Part shown: positions 45,276-54,324 of the stretch, piece by piece
Numbering within the stretch: position 1 is the stretch's first letter
How the letters are laid out: every line of letters starts with the position of its first letter
Assembly (NCBI GenBank): GCA_945897915.1
Contig: CAMDGB010000001.1
Coordinates: forward strand, 1 to 64,000
From: Chryseobacterium gleum
GTDB lineage: Bacteria; Bacteroidota; Bacteroidia; Flavobacteriales; Flavobacteriaceae
Length of the DNA stretch: 64,000 bases
Direction of reading: 5' to 3'
Made by a program: the position numbers and the translations under genes
Notes under the pieces: model-generated
What the model was told of the DNA's origin: nothing
Databases searched by the model: none
Seen by the model: the letters and a program-made list of their open reading frames with translations, nothing else

Positions 45276-46196
45276 ATGCTAAGTCGGAACTCTAAAATAA
45301 TACTAACCAAAATTTTCAGTTTCTTTTCTGTGGTTCGAGGTTATAACGTATTCGTAATTGCGCTTGCACAATATTTATCGGCTGTTTTTATTTTGGCTCC
45401 AGAAAAAAGAGCGTTAGATGTTATTTTGGATTGGAGATTATTTCTTTTAGTAATTGCCTCTACTTTTGCCATCGCTTCTGGTTACATTATTAATAATTTT
45501 TACGATGCCAAAAAAGATATCATCAATAGGCCTAAAAAATCTTATTTGGACAGATTGGTAAGTCAAAAAACCCAATTGCAAGTTTATTTTACGTTAAATT
45601 TCTTTTCCGCTTTATTTGGTTTTATGGTTTCTTGGCGAGCGGCTTTGTTTTATTCAGTCTACATTTTCGCCATTTGGTTGTATTCGCACAAACTAAAAAA
45701 AATACTTTTCATTGGAAATATTTCTGCTTCTTTATTAGCTGTTTTGCCTTTTTTTGGAATTTTATTGTATTTCAAAAACTTTTATCAAGTAATTTTTGCT
45801 CATGCTACATTTTTATTTCTAATCATACTAATTCGTGAAATGATTAAAGATTTAGAAAATATTGAAGGTGATTTATCTAATAATTATCAGACTATTCCTG
45901 TCAATTTCGGAGAAAATTTCGCTAAAAAAATTATTTCATTTTTATTAATTTTCACTATCGTTCCCGTATATTTTCTTATTAATGTGTTTGATGTAGGTTA
46001 TATGGATAGCTACTTTTATATAAGTTATATTCTACTGGTGATTTTTGTTTTAAAATTATGGAAATCTGAAGGGAAAGTAGATTATATCAAACTTCATTTC
46101 TTACTAAAAATCATACTTTTATCAGGCGTAATCTGTATTGTTTTAATTAAACCTACCGTAATTGAAAACGTACAAAAATTACTGCTATTTCAATAA
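45276..46196 (+). CDS. UbiA-family prenyltransferase, possibly geranylgeranylglycerol-phosphate type
   Basis: A 306-residue membrane protein with about eight helices. The two aspartate-rich motifs are YIINNFYDAKKDIINRPKK and REMIKDLENIEGD, each followed by conserved basic residues. UbiA enzymes join a polyprenyl diphosphate to an acceptor. This gene position, after mevalonate kinase, is often annotated in Flavobacteriaceae as a geranylgeranylglycerol-phosphate geranylgeranyltransferase, an archaeal-lipid-type reaction; MenA- or heme-O-type alternatives are not excluded by sequence. No quinone biosynthesis genes are near. Confidence 0.78.
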   Translation: MLSRNSKIILTKIFSFFSVVRGYNVFVIALAQYLSAVFILAPEKRALDVILDWRLFLLVIASTFAIASGYIINNFYDAKKDIINRPKKSYLDRLVSQKTQLQVYFTLNFFSALFGFMVSWRAALFYSVYIFAIWLYSHKLKKILFIGNISASLLAVLPFFGILLYFKNFYQVIFAHATFLFLIILIREMIKDLENIEGDLSNNYQTIPVNFGENFAKKIISFLLIFTIVPVYFLINVFDVGYMDSYFYISYILLVIFVLKLWKSEGKVDYIKLHFLLKIILLSGVICIVLIKPTVIENVQKLLLFQ

Positions 46197-46241
46197 GCAC
46201 TACACACAATTTCATACTTATTACTTCTCACTTAAAATGAC

Positions 46242-46249
46242 TATCTTTG
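46242..46249 (+). promoter_or_regulatory. -7 element of the pseudouridine synthase gene
   Basis: TATCTTTG at 46242-46249. An in-frame TTG at 46247 lies within it, so translation must start later, at ATG 46265. Confidence 0.55.
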
Positions 46250-46264
46250 CAAAAAAATAAAAGC

Positions 46265-47140
46265 ATGAGAAAATCGTCAGGAGCTAAAAGAAGCGGTAAA
46301 GTTTCGGAAAGTAAAAAACCAGATTTTAAGAAAAACGAATCAGGAAAATCTTTTTCTTCAGAAAACAAACCCGCTCCAAAGTTCAGTAGAACCGACAAGC
46401 CGAAACAACAAGTAGTAAAAATAAAATCTGATAAAGATGAAATCAGATTAAATAAATATGTAGCGAATTCAGGAGTTTGTAGCCGTAGAGATGCCGACAT
46501 TTATATTCAAAGCGGAAATGTAAAGGTAAATGGAGAAGTAGTCACAGAAATGGGACACAAAGTAAAACTTACCGATGTAGTTAATTTTGATGGCGTGAAC
46601 ATTACACCTGAGAAAAAAGAATACATACTTTTAAACAAACCTAAGAATTTTTCTACAGAGAAGAATGACCAGGGCGCAAACAATGTGTTGCAACTAATTA
46701 AATCCCCTTCAAATGTAAGATTAGAACCTATTGGAAGAATGGATAAAACCACCACGGGATTATTATTGTTTACAAATGATCCGGATATGGTTCGAAAATT
46801 CACAACGCCAAATCAACGTTCATCTAAAATCTATCAAGTTTCTTTAGATAAAAATTTAAAATACGAAGATTTAGAAAAAATTCAAAGTGGTATCACTATT
46901 GAAGGACATAAAGTTTATGTAGAAGAAGTAACATTTATTGACGGAGAAGCCAAAAGTGAAATTGGTGTAAAAATGAAAACGTCAAATGTAAAAGTGGTAC
47001 GAAATATTTTCGAACACTTAAAATACAACGTAATTAAATTAGACAGAGTAGTATTTGCAGGACTAACCAAAAAGAATTTACCAAGAGGAAATTGGAGAGT
47101 TTTAACAGAACAAGAAGTAGTCAATTTAAAAAATAACTAA
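46265..47140 (+). CDS. Rlu-type pseudouridine synthase (RluB/RsuA family)
   Basis: A 291-residue RNA-modifying enzyme that converts uridine to pseudouridine in rRNA. A basic, Ser/Lys-rich unstructured extension (1-60) precedes an S4 RNA-binding domain (about 62-115; RLNKYVANSGVCSRRDAD) and the catalytic domain with the Asp in GRMDKTTTGLLLFTND. The family is that of RluB/RluE/RsuA; the exact target uridine cannot be told. Extended basic tails are usual in Bacteroidota homologues. Confidence 0.92.
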   Translation: MRKSSGAKRSGKVSESKKPDFKKNESGKSFSSENKPAPKFSRTDKPKQQVVKIKSDKDEIRLNKYVANSGVCSRRDADIYIQSGNVKVNGEVVTEMGHKVKLTDVVNFDGVNITPEKKEYILLNKPKNFSTEKNDQGANNVLQLIKSPSNVRLEPIGRMDKTTTGLLLFTNDPDMVRKFTTPNQRSSKIYQVSLDKNLKYEDLEKIQSGITIEGHKVYVEEVTFIDGEAKSEIGVKMKTSNVKVVRNIFEHLKYNVIKLDRVVFAGLTKKNLPRGNWRVLTEQEVVNLKNN

Positions 47141-47169
47141 AAAAAACGCCTTTTATTAGGCGTTTTTTT
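47141..47169 (+). terminator. Terminator after the pseudouridine synthase
   Basis: AAAAAACGCC (47141-47150) and GGCGTTTTTTT with an 8-nt loop, immediately after the stop codon. Confidence 0.9.
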
Positions 47170-47203
47170 ATTTCAAATTCCAATTAGATTAAAAAATAAA
47201 ATA

Positions 47204-47211
47204 TATATTTG
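47204..47211 (+). promoter_or_regulatory. -7 promoter element of the DUF6252-like gene
   Basis: TATATTTG 26 bases before the ATG at 47237. Confidence 0.45.
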
Positions 47212-47236
47212 TAATCCTTATTTAATAAATATATTG

Positions 47237-47929
47237 ATGAAAAAAATAGTCCAGATTCTCGCCCTTTTTATTGTAATGGTATCGTGTGAAAATGATATCA
47301 AAACTAATTTGCCAGCTTTTTTAGGTGAAAAAGACAATATTTCATGGCGCGCATCAGATACAAAAGTAACTGCAAATCCAAGCGGAACCATCACAATAAA
47401 TGCATATAAAGATAATGAGTTAGTTACTTTAACAGTTCCAAATTCAGTAGGCATTCATTATTTAGGAACTATAAATCAAGGAGTAAACGCTACGTATTCT
47501 TACAGCAATCAGCAATCATTATCATACTTTGAAACCGCAATAATTGAAGGACCAGTTTTTAAATTACAAGGCGTAACAATTCCTGGTACTGGATATGCTG
47601 CATTAAATGGAAATAATGTAACTACTACAGGGGGTTCAGGAAATGGGTTAACGTTAAAAATTCAAACCAATAGTTCAGGAGCGGTTACAGGCGCTACTAT
47701 TGTAAGTAGAGGAATTGGTTATGAACCAGGTGATCTTATAACGATTAATGGTGGTAATGGCAATGCTAAAGTTACTGTATTAAATGTTTCAAAGAGTAAC
47801 GGCGAAGTAAATATTGAAAAAATTGAAGGAAATCTATATTCTGGAACGTTCAAATTTAATGCAGTCGACGAACAAGGAACAGTAGTAAATTTTAATAAAG
47901 GAATTTTTTATAAAGTGCCAATTTTATAA
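47237..47929 (+). CDS. Exported lipoprotein, DUF6252-like
   Basis: A 230-residue lipoprotein with lipobox MVSC (Cys17) and a following ENDIKT. The mature protein is a beta-rich Gly/Thr/Asn-rich domain: a TITINAYKDNELVTLTVPN strand pair typical of flavobacterial DUF6252 proteins at about 50-75, an inserted GYEPGDLITINGGNGNAKVTV segment (about 160-180, resembling phage/structural glycine-loop repeats) and the end YSGTFKFNAVDEQGTVVNFNKGIFYKVPI. No enzymatic motif; role unknown. An in-frame TTG three bases upstream is less likely as start. Confidence 0.72.
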   Translation: MKKIVQILALFIVMVSCENDIKTNLPAFLGEKDNISWRASDTKVTANPSGTITINAYKDNELVTLTVPNSVGIHYLGTINQGVNATYSYSNQQSLSYFETAIIEGPVFKLQGVTIPGTGYAALNGNNVTTTGGSGNGLTLKIQTNSSGAVTGATIVSRGIGYEPGDLITINGGNGNAKVTVLNVSKSNGEVNIEKIEGNLYSGTFKFNAVDEQGTVVNFNKGIFYKVPIL

Positions 47930-47951
47930 TTTTTTTTAACATAAACAATTT

Positions 47952-47982
47952 AAAAAACACTTCTAATTGAAGTGTTTTTTTG
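47952..47982 (+). terminator. Terminator after the DUF6252-like gene
   Basis: AAAACACTTC and GAAGTGTTTT pair around a short TAATT loop, followed by Ts. Confidence 0.88.
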
Positions 47983-48001
47983 TTTTTGTTAATAACTAAA
48001 A

Positions 48002-48032
48002 TTGCCATAAAAAAAGATAAATTGTATTTTTG
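48002..48032 (+). promoter_or_regulatory. dnaE promoter
   Basis: TTG at 48002-48004, 20-bp spacer, TATTTTTG at 48025-48032. The 20 bases at 48019-48038 are identical to 57421-57440, before an unrelated lipoprotein gene. Confidence 0.62.
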
Positions 48033-48103
48033 AAATCTTTCACTTTTTTAAAATGTATGCTAGTTTTGAGATTTGGAATTTATTAATTTGGAATTTTTAA
48101 TTT

Positions 48104-51100
48104 ATGTATTTAATCTTCGATACCGAAACCACAGGTTTACCCAAAAGTTGGTCTGCTCCAATTACAGACACTAACAATTGGCCTCGTTGTGTGCAAATTG
48201 CTTGGCAATTACATGACGATATGGGAAACCTTATCGAACACCAAGATTATTTAATTAAACCAGAAGGCTATAATATTCCTTTCGATGCGGAAAGAATTCA
48301 CGGAATTTCAACAGAATTAGCCAATCAAGATGGTTTTGGTTTAAGTGAAATCCTTGAAAAATTCAACATTGCTTTATCAAAATCAAAATATATTGTAGGA
48401 CAAAATGTAGGTTTTGATGTAAATATCATGGGTTGCGAATTTCATCGATTTGGGATAGCTACCGATTTAACGAAAATGCCTATTTTAGATACTTGTACAG
48501 AAACTACAGCGTTATTATTAAAATTACCTGGTGGTCGTGGCGGAAAATTTAAATTACCCACTTTAACAGAATTACACGAATATTTATTTAACGAAAAATT
48601 TGCAGAAGCCCATAATGCTACTGCTGATGTGGAAGCTACAACACGATGTTTTTTAGAATTAGTTAAACGCGGCAATTTTAATTCTAAAGAATTACCAGTT
48701 TCTGAAGACTTTTACACAAATTTTAGAACTAACAATCCAGTTGTAAAACCAATCGAATTAAAACACGTTAATTTAAAACAGGCTTCAGCAACTTTAAGAG
48801 AAAAATTACAACAACAACTTCCAAAAGATGTTGATATTTTACCAGAAAAATTTGAAGATATTTCAGATGTTGCTTTTGCACATTTGCATAACCATTCTCA
48901 GTTTTCGATATTACAATCTACAATTTCCATTCCTAATTTAATTGAAAACACTGTAAAGCAAAAAATGCCAGCAGTTGCCCTTACAGATATTGGAAACATG
49001 ATGGGTGCTTTTCAATTTGTTAGTGGCATTTTAAATCACAATAAAACAGTCGAAGCAAAGAATAAAGAATTAGCAGATGCAGGTGAACAACCAACAGAAA
49101 CAACTATCAAGCCAATTGTTGGATGCGAATTTTTCGTGTGCAACAATCATAAAGATAAATCAAATAAAGACAACGGGTATCAAATCGTTTTTTTAGCTAA
49201 GAACAAAAACGGGTATCATAATTTAGCTAAATTATCTTCAAAAGCTTATACGGATGGATTTTATTATGTACCTCGAATAGATAAAGAATTGATCAAACAA
49301 TATAAAGAAGATATCATTGTTTTAACGGGAAGTTTATACGGTGAAGTGCCAAATAAAATTCTCAATCTTGGAGAAAATCAAGCAGAAGAAGCATTATTGT
49401 GGTGGAAAGAACAATTTGGTGATGATTTGTATATCGAATTAATGAATCACAATCAAGAGGATGAAAAAGCGGTAAACAATACCCTAATTCAGTTTTCTAA
49501 AATGCATAATATAAAGCTAATTGCAACAAACAATACGTTTTACATAAATAAAGAAGATGCCAATGCGCACGATATTTTATTATGTGTGAAAGAGGGTGAA
49601 AAACAAGCTACACCAATTGGTCGTGGACGTGGATACAGATATGGGTTGCCTAATCAGGAATATTATTTCAAGTCAACCAACGAAATGAAAAAATTGTTTC
49701 CGCAATCTCCGGAAGCCATAAGTAATATTCAAGAAATTGTAGATAAAATTGAAATATATTCGCTTTCGCGAGATGTTTTATTGCCAAAATTTGATATTCC
49801 AGAACAATTTCACGTGCCTGAAGATCTTCAAGATAAAGGTGTTCGCGGGGAAAATGCTTATTTACGACATTTAACCTACGAAGGTGCCAAAAAACGTTAC
49901 GGTGAAATAAGTGATGAATTAAAAGAACGTATCGATTTCGAACTTTTAACAATTAGTAATTCAGGTTATCCAGGCTATTTTTTAATTGTACAAGATTTCA
50001 TTGCCGAAGCTCGAAAAATGGATGTTTCTGTTGGTCCGGGTAGGGGTTCTGCAGCGGGTTCAGTAGTAGCGTATTGCTTGTGGATAACCAATATTGATCC
50101 ATTGTTATATAATTTGCTTTTTGAGCGTTTCTTAAATCCAGACCGTGTGTCGATGCCCGATATTGATATTGATTTTGATGATGAAGGCCGCAGTAAAGTA
50201 ATGGATTATGTTATTAAAAAATATGGTTCCAACCAAGTGGCGCAAATTATTACGTATGGAAAAATGGCTACGAAATCGGCTATTCGTGATACAGCTAGAG
50301 TTTTAGATTTACCATTATTCGAAGCGGATAGAATTGCGAAATTAATACCAGCAATGATGCCCGGAAAATGGAATTTAGCACGTTTCCTTTCTGAAAAAGA
50401 AGAAGATGTTAAAAAAGCCGTTCGTTCAGATGAATTTGACCGAGTAAAAGAATTAATTCAAATTGCCAATCAAGGAGAACTTTCAGGAGAAACCATTCAA
50501 CAAGCAAAAATATTAGAAGGGTCGCTTCGAAATACAGGAATTCATGCTTGTGGAGTAATTATTACTCCAGATGATATTACCAATTTTGTGCCCGTAACTA
50601 CGGCAAAAGATTCGGATTTATTTGTGACACAATTTGATAATGCAGTAGCCGAAAGTGCAGGTTTGTTGAAAATGGACTTCTTAGGATTAAAAACCTTAAC
50701 ACTTATAAAAGATACGGTTAAACTCGTTAAATATAAACGAAATATCGATTTAGATCCTGACACATTTCCTATTGACGATAAAAAAACATACGAATTATTC
50801 CAACGTGGCGAAACCGTGGGAATTTTTCAATACGAATCGTTAGGAATGCAAAAGTATTTAAAAGATTTAAAACCAACGGTTTTTGGAGATTTAATTGCCA
50901 TGAATGCACTTTATCGACCAGGTCCGTTAGAATATATTCCTTCTTTTGTGCGTAGAAAAAATGGCCTAGAACCCATTGCATACGATTTAGATGCTTGTGA
51001 AGAATATTTAGCAGAAACCTACGGAATTACAGTATATCAAGAGCAAGTAATGCTTTTGTCTCAATCATTAGCTGGATTTACAAAAGGTGATGCCGACGTG

Positions 51101-52630
51101 CTTCGAAAAGCTATGGGTAAAAAAGACAAACCTGTCTTGGATAAAATGAAGCCAAAATTCATTGCGCAAGCAGAAGAAAAAGGGCATGATGCAAAAGTAT
51201 TAGAAAAAATATGGAAAGACTGGGAAGCATTTGCGAGTTATGCTTTCAACAAATCTCACTCTACATGTTATGCTTGGATTGCTTATCAAACGGCCTATTT
51301 AAAAGCCCATTATCCCGCAGAATATATGGCGGCGGTGCTTTCTAATAACATGAATGATATCAAATCCGTTTCCTTTTTTATGGAAGAATGTAAACGAATG
51401 GGCTTAGAAGTTTTAGGACCGGATGTAAATGAATCTTTCTATAAGTTTACGGTAAATGATAATAATGCGATTCGCTTTGGAATGGGAGCAATTAAAGGTG
51501 TTGGTGAAAACGCAGTAAAAACAATAGTTGAAGTTCGAAAAGAAGGCCGTTTTAAATCTATTTTCGATTTAGCAAAACGAATTGATTTGCGCGCAGCAAA
51601 TAAAAAAGCATTTGAAAACTTAGCATTAGCAGGTGGTTTTGATGAATTTGGAAACACACATCGTGCACAATATTTTCATACAGATGGTGATAATAGTTCA
51701 TTTTTGGAAAAAGCGATTCGTTTTGGCGCTAAGTTTCAAGAAAATGAAAACTCTTCTCAAGTAAGCTTATTTGGCGATGCTTCGGATGTTCAAATTGCCG
51801 AGCCAACTGTTCCGCCTTGTGATGAATGGAACACGTTAGAAAAATTATCCCGTGAAAAAGAAGTAGTTGGAATTTATATTTCAGGTCATCCACTGGACGA
51901 TTATAAATTTGAAATGAAATATTTTTGCAACACCAAACTACTAGCTTTACATAATTTAGAACAATTAATAGGTAAAAATTTATCATTTGGAGGAATTGTA
52001 TCTAACGTGCAACACCGTACGACACAACAAAATAAAGGATGGGCAACGTTTACTATTGAAGGGTATGAAGAAAGTTTTGAATTTAGAATATTTAATGAGG
52101 AATATTTGAAATTCAGACATTACTTGGTAGCAAACCAATTTGTTTTTATCAAAATTTTCGTGAAAGAAGGTTGGACAAATAAAGAAACTGGAAAAAAATC
52201 AGAACCAAGAATAAATTTTACACATCTACAGAGTTTACAAGATGTATTGCCAGATTTTGCAAAAAAATTAACCATTCAGTTGCCTGTTGAAGAATTAAAA
52301 GAACAATTAATTTCGAAATTAAATGAACTTTTCGCTAGTCATAAAGGAGATTTTAATGTGACTTTCGAATTATTAGAATTAGAAAAAGTAAAACGATTTG
52401 TAAAACGAGAAATTGAAATTGACGAAGAACTTCAAGAAGAAAATCTTATAGAAATAGATGATGAACTTGAAAATAATGATGAAATAATGATTGAAAATCA
52501 AATGGAAGAAATTGAAGAAACTATTATAAAAAACAAGTTAGAAATGCCAAGTAGAAAACTAAAAATTAATATTTCTAAGGATTTATTAGAAGGATTAGAA
52601 AAAATGCAAGTTAATTTTAAGTTGAATTAA
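48104..52630 (+). CDS. dnaE: DNA polymerase III alpha subunit with N-terminal proofreading exonuclease domain
   Basis: Replicative polymerase, 1508 residues. An N-terminal DEDDh-type exonuclease domain (about 1-190) has FDTETTG (ExoI) and HNATADVEAT (ExoIII), like DnaQ. It is followed by the PHP domain (about 258-470; HLHNHSQFSI with His260), the polymerase core with the catalytic aspartates in PDIDIDFDDE (Asp686/688/690), tau-binding/OB-fold and a C-terminal acidic stretch (about 1435-1475, IEIDDELENNDEIM). The extra N-terminal domain puts proofreading on the same chain, known in Bacteroidota. No separate dnaQ is near. A weak terminator follows (52637-52672). Confidence 0.95.
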   Translation: MYLIFDTETTGLPKSWSAPITDTNNWPRCVQIAWQLHDDMGNLIEHQDYLIKPEGYNIPFDAERIHGISTELANQDGFGLSEILEKFNIALSKSKYIVGQNVGFDVNIMGCEFHRFGIATDLTKMPILDTCTETTALLLKLPGGRGGKFKLPTLTELHEYLFNEKFAEAHNATADVEATTRCFLELVKRGNFNSKELPVSEDFYTNFRTNNPVVKPIELKHVNLKQASATLREKLQQQLPKDVDILPEKFEDISDVAFAHLHNHSQFSILQSTISIPNLIENTVKQKMPAVALTDIGNMMGAFQFVSGILNHNKTVEAKNKELADAGEQPTETTIKPIVGCEFFVCNNHKDKSNKDNGYQIVFLAKNKNGYHNLAKLSSKAYTDGFYYVPRIDKELIKQYKEDIIVLTGSLYGEVPNKILNLGENQAEEALLWWKEQFGDDLYIELMNHNQEDEKAVNNTLIQFSKMHNIKLIATNNTFYINKEDANAHDILLCVKEGEKQATPIGRGRGYRYGLPNQEYYFKSTNEMKKLFPQSPEAISNIQEIVDKIEIYSLSRDVLLPKFDIPEQFHVPEDLQDKGVRGENAYLRHLTYEGAKKRYGEISDELKERIDFELLTISNSGYPGYFLIVQDFIAEARKMDVSVGPGRGSAAGSVVAYCLWITNIDPLLYNLLFERFLNPDRVSMPDIDIDFDDEGRSKVMDYVIKKYGSNQVAQIITYGKMATKSAIRDTARVLDLPLFEADRIAKLIPAMMPGKWNLARFLSEKEEDVKKAVRSDEFDRVKELIQIANQGELSGETIQQAKILEGSLRNTGIHACGVIITPDDITNFVPVTTAKDSDLFVTQFDNAVAESAGLLKMDFLGLKTLTLIKDTVKLVKYKRNIDLDPDTFPIDDKKTYELFQRGETVGIFQYESLGMQKYLKDLKPTVFGDLIAMNALYRPGPLEYIPSFVRRKNGLEPIAYDLDACEEYLAETYGITVYQEQVMLLSQSLAGFTKGDADVLRKAMGKKDKPVLDKMKPKFIAQAEEKGHDAKVLEKIWKDWEAFASYAFNKSHSTCYAWIAYQTAYLKAHYPAEYMAAVLSNNMNDIKSVSFFMEECKRMGLEVLGPDVNESFYKFTVNDNNAIRFGMGAIKGVGENAVKTIVEVRKEGRFKSIFDLAKRIDLRAANKKAFENLALAGGFDEFGNTHRAQYFHTDGDNSSFLEKAIRFGAKFQENENSSQVSLFGDASDVQIAEPTVPPCDEWNTLEKLSREKEVVGIYISGHPLDDYKFEMKYFCNTKLLALHNLEQLIGKNLSFGGIVSNVQHRTTQQNKGWATFTIEGYEESFEFRIFNEEYLKFRHYLVANQFVFIKIFVKEGWTNKETGKKSEPRINFTHLQSLQDVLPDFAKKLTIQLPVEELKEQLISKLNELFASHKGDFNVTFELLELEKVKRFVKREIEIDEELQEENLIEIDDELENNDEIMIENQMEEIEETIIKNKLEMPSRKLKINISKDLLEGLEKMQVNFKLN

Positions 52631-52636
52631 TCAATG

Positions 52637-52672
52637 AAATCAATTCTTAAAAACCTATAAATTGATTTTTCT
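52637..52672 (+). terminator. Probable terminator after dnaE
   Basis: AAATCAATT (52637-52645) pairs with AATTGATTT (52660-52668) around a 14-nt loop, followed by TTCT. Confidence 0.5.
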
Positions 52673-52728
52673 AATTCCTAAATAGGTAAAAGAAATCATA
52701 ATTTTTTTCACAGCTTAAATATATTTTC

Positions 52729-52736
52729 TACTTTCG
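52729..52736 (+). promoter_or_regulatory. trxA -7-like element
   Basis: TACTTTCG at 52729-52736, one base off TAnnTTTG, 41 bases before trxA. Confidence 0.35.
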
Positions 52737-52777
52737 CAGTATAATAATTAAAGTATAAAAAAATAAATATAAAAAAT

Positions 52778-53095
52778 ATGGCATTAGCAATTACAGACGC
52801 TACTTTCGAGGAAGTAGTATTAAAATCAGATAAACCAGTAGTAGTAGATTTTTGGGCAGCTTGGTGCGGACCTTGTAGAATGGTAGGACCAGTTATTGAC
52901 GAAGTAGCTACAGAATACGAAGGAAAAGCAGTTGTTGGTAAAGTAGATGTAGATGCCAATCAAGAATTTGCTGCAAAATATGGCGTAAGAAATATTCCAA
53001 CCGTATTAATGTTTCAAAACGGAGAAGTAGTAGGAAGACAAGTAGGAGTAGCTCCTAAAAAAACCTACACTGACGCAATTGACGCATTACTATAA
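52778..53095 (+). CDS. trxA: Thioredoxin
   Basis: Cytoplasmic dithiol reductase, 105 residues. Active site FWAAWCGPC near residue 26-34 and cis-Pro in RNIPTVLMFQNG. It lacks a signal peptide, unlike the TlpA-like protein at 28893. Own terminator downstream. Confidence 0.97.
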   Translation: MALAITDATFEEVVLKSDKPVVVDFWAAWCGPCRMVGPVIDEVATEYEGKAVVGKVDVDANQEFAAKYGVRNIPTVLMFQNGEVVGRQVGVAPKKTYTDAIDALL

Positions 53096-53116
53096 TTAAT
53101 AGAAAGCATATATTAT

Positions 53117-53147
53117 AAAAGGTTCAACGTAAGTTGGGCCTTTTTTT
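53117..53147 (+). terminator. Terminator of trxA
   Basis: AAAAGGTTCAAC and GTTGGGCCTTTT form a stem with a small bulge and a GTAA-type loop, followed by Ts. Confidence 0.85.
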
Positions 53148-53184
53148 GTCTTTTAACTTTCATACATAAATTAAAATCTTTTCT

Positions 53185-53192
53185 TATATTTA
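53185..53192 (+). promoter_or_regulatory. DUF58 gene -7-like element
   Basis: TATATTTA at 53185-53192, one base off consensus, 4 bases before the ATG at 53197, implying a very short leader. Confidence 0.35.
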
Positions 53193-53196
53193 CGAT

Positions 53197-54123
53197 ATGA
53201 TTTTAGACACGCAACTCGAAAAAATATCCCAATTTAAAAATTTAGAACTTTTGGCCAATCAAATAGTTGAAGGTTTTATTTCCGGAATGCACAAAAGTCC
53301 ATTTCATGGCTTTTCTGCCGAATTTGCCGAGCATAAAATTTATAATCAGGGTGAAAGTACCAAACATTTAGATTGGAAATTGTTTGCGAAAACTGATAGG
53401 TTATACACCAAAAAATTCGAAGAAGAAACCAACTTACGATGTCATCTAATTATAGATAATTCTTCATCCATGCATTATCCTAAATTAAAAACTAATCAAA
53501 ATTTTTCTGAAAGTAAAATTGGTTTTTCCGTTTTAGCAGCTGCAGTTTTGATGAATTTGTTAAAAAAACAACGTGATGCAGTTGGAGTTTCTGTTTATTG
53601 TGACACATACGAATACTATGCTTCAGAAAAAGGGAGTGAACGCCATCACAGAATGATTTTAAATCAGTTTGAAAACATATTGAACGATTCAAAAGAAATT
53701 AAAAAAACAGACACGATTACGTTTCTCCATCAAATTGCAGAAAAAGTGCACCGTCGTTCGATGATTATTTTGTTTACAGATATGTTTATTGAAGAAGATA
53801 ATGAAAAACTATTTAGTGCTTTGCAGCATTTAAAGCATAATAAACACAAGGTGGTTTTGTTTCATGTTTTTGATAAGAAAACGGAGTTGAATTTTAATTT
53901 TGATAACAAACCAAGAAAGTTTATTGATATTGAAACTGGTGAAGAAGTAAACTTATTTGCCGAAAACATGAAAGAAAGTTACGACAAAAAAATGAATTCT
54001 TATTTTGAAAATATTTCAAATACGTGTGCTTCGTATAAAATTAAATATGTTCCAGTTTCTGTTGACGAAAATTTTGAAAAAATACTAACAACATATTTAA
54101 TTGAAAAACAGAAGTTTGTGTAA
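53197..54123 (+). CDS. DUF58 domain-containing protein
   Basis: A 308-residue protein with the DUF58 signature (FHGFSAEFAEHKIYNQGES.., DWKLFAKTDRLYTKKFEEE) and a von Willebrand A-like fold around the metal-site motif DNSSSMHY. Such proteins are often found next to MoxR-type ATPases; no MoxR gene is nearby here. Function is unknown, probably envelope or enzyme-maturation related. Confidence 0.87.
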   Translation: MILDTQLEKISQFKNLELLANQIVEGFISGMHKSPFHGFSAEFAEHKIYNQGESTKHLDWKLFAKTDRLYTKKFEEETNLRCHLIIDNSSSMHYPKLKTNQNFSESKIGFSVLAAAVLMNLLKKQRDAVGVSVYCDTYEYYASEKGSERHHRMILNQFENILNDSKEIKKTDTITFLHQIAEKVHRRSMIILFTDMFIEEDNEKLFSALQHLKHNKHKVVLFHVFDKKTELNFNFDNKPRKFIDIETGEEVNLFAENMKESYDKKMNSYFENISNTCASYKIKYVPVSVDENFEKILTTYLIEKQKFV

Positions 54124-54160
54124 TACTGGTTTTTATTTCTTACTTTTTTTATTAAAATAT

Positions 54161-54190
54161 TTGTAATTATCAAAAACTGTAGTATATTTG
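54161..54190 (+). promoter_or_regulatory. tRNA-Asp promoter
   Basis: TTG at 54161-54163, 19-bp spacer, TATATTTG at 54183-54190: an exact consensus, 18 bases before the tRNA. Confidence 0.78.
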
Positions 54191-54208
54191 CACTCGCATT
54201 ACAGCAAC

Positions 54209-54282
54209 GGTTTGGTAGTTCAGTTGGTTAGAATACCTGCCTGTCACGCAGGGGGTCGCGGGTTCGAGTCCCGTCCAGACCG
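54209..54282 (+). tRNA. tRNA-Asp (anticodon GTC)
   Basis: A 74-nt cloverleaf. The acceptor stem GGTTTGG/CCAGACC pairs fully with one T-G wobble, discriminator G at 54282. The anticodon stem CCTGC/GCAGG holds the loop CTGTCAC with anticodon GTC at 54243-54245, and the T loop is GTTCGAGTC. CCA is not encoded, so it is added by the tRNA nucleotidyltransferase. Confidence 0.97.
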
Positions 54283-54294
54283 CAAAATTTTGGG

Positions 54295-54324
54295 AAGCAT
54301 TCTAAGAAATTAGAATGCTTTTTT
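54295..54324 (+). terminator. Terminator of tRNA-Asp
   Basis: AAGCATTCTAA (54295-54305), a GAAA tetraloop, TTAGAATGCTT (54310-54320) and Ts. Confidence 0.92.

Noticed and set aside
46247-46264. TTG start at 46247 for the pseudouridine synthase
   Set aside because: The codon lies in the -7 promoter element TATCTTTG, so it would not be transcribed.
46228-46500. Minus-strand open frame over the pseudouridine synthase N-terminus
   Set aside because: It is antisense to the low-complexity Lys/Ser region and has no homology pattern or promoter.
43128-47140. Carotenoid or secondary-metabolite gene cluster around the mevalonate genes
   Set aside because: There is no phytoene synthase, desaturase, terpene cyclase or tailoring enzyme; the run contains only mvaD, a kinase, a UbiA enzyme and an RNA-modification gene.
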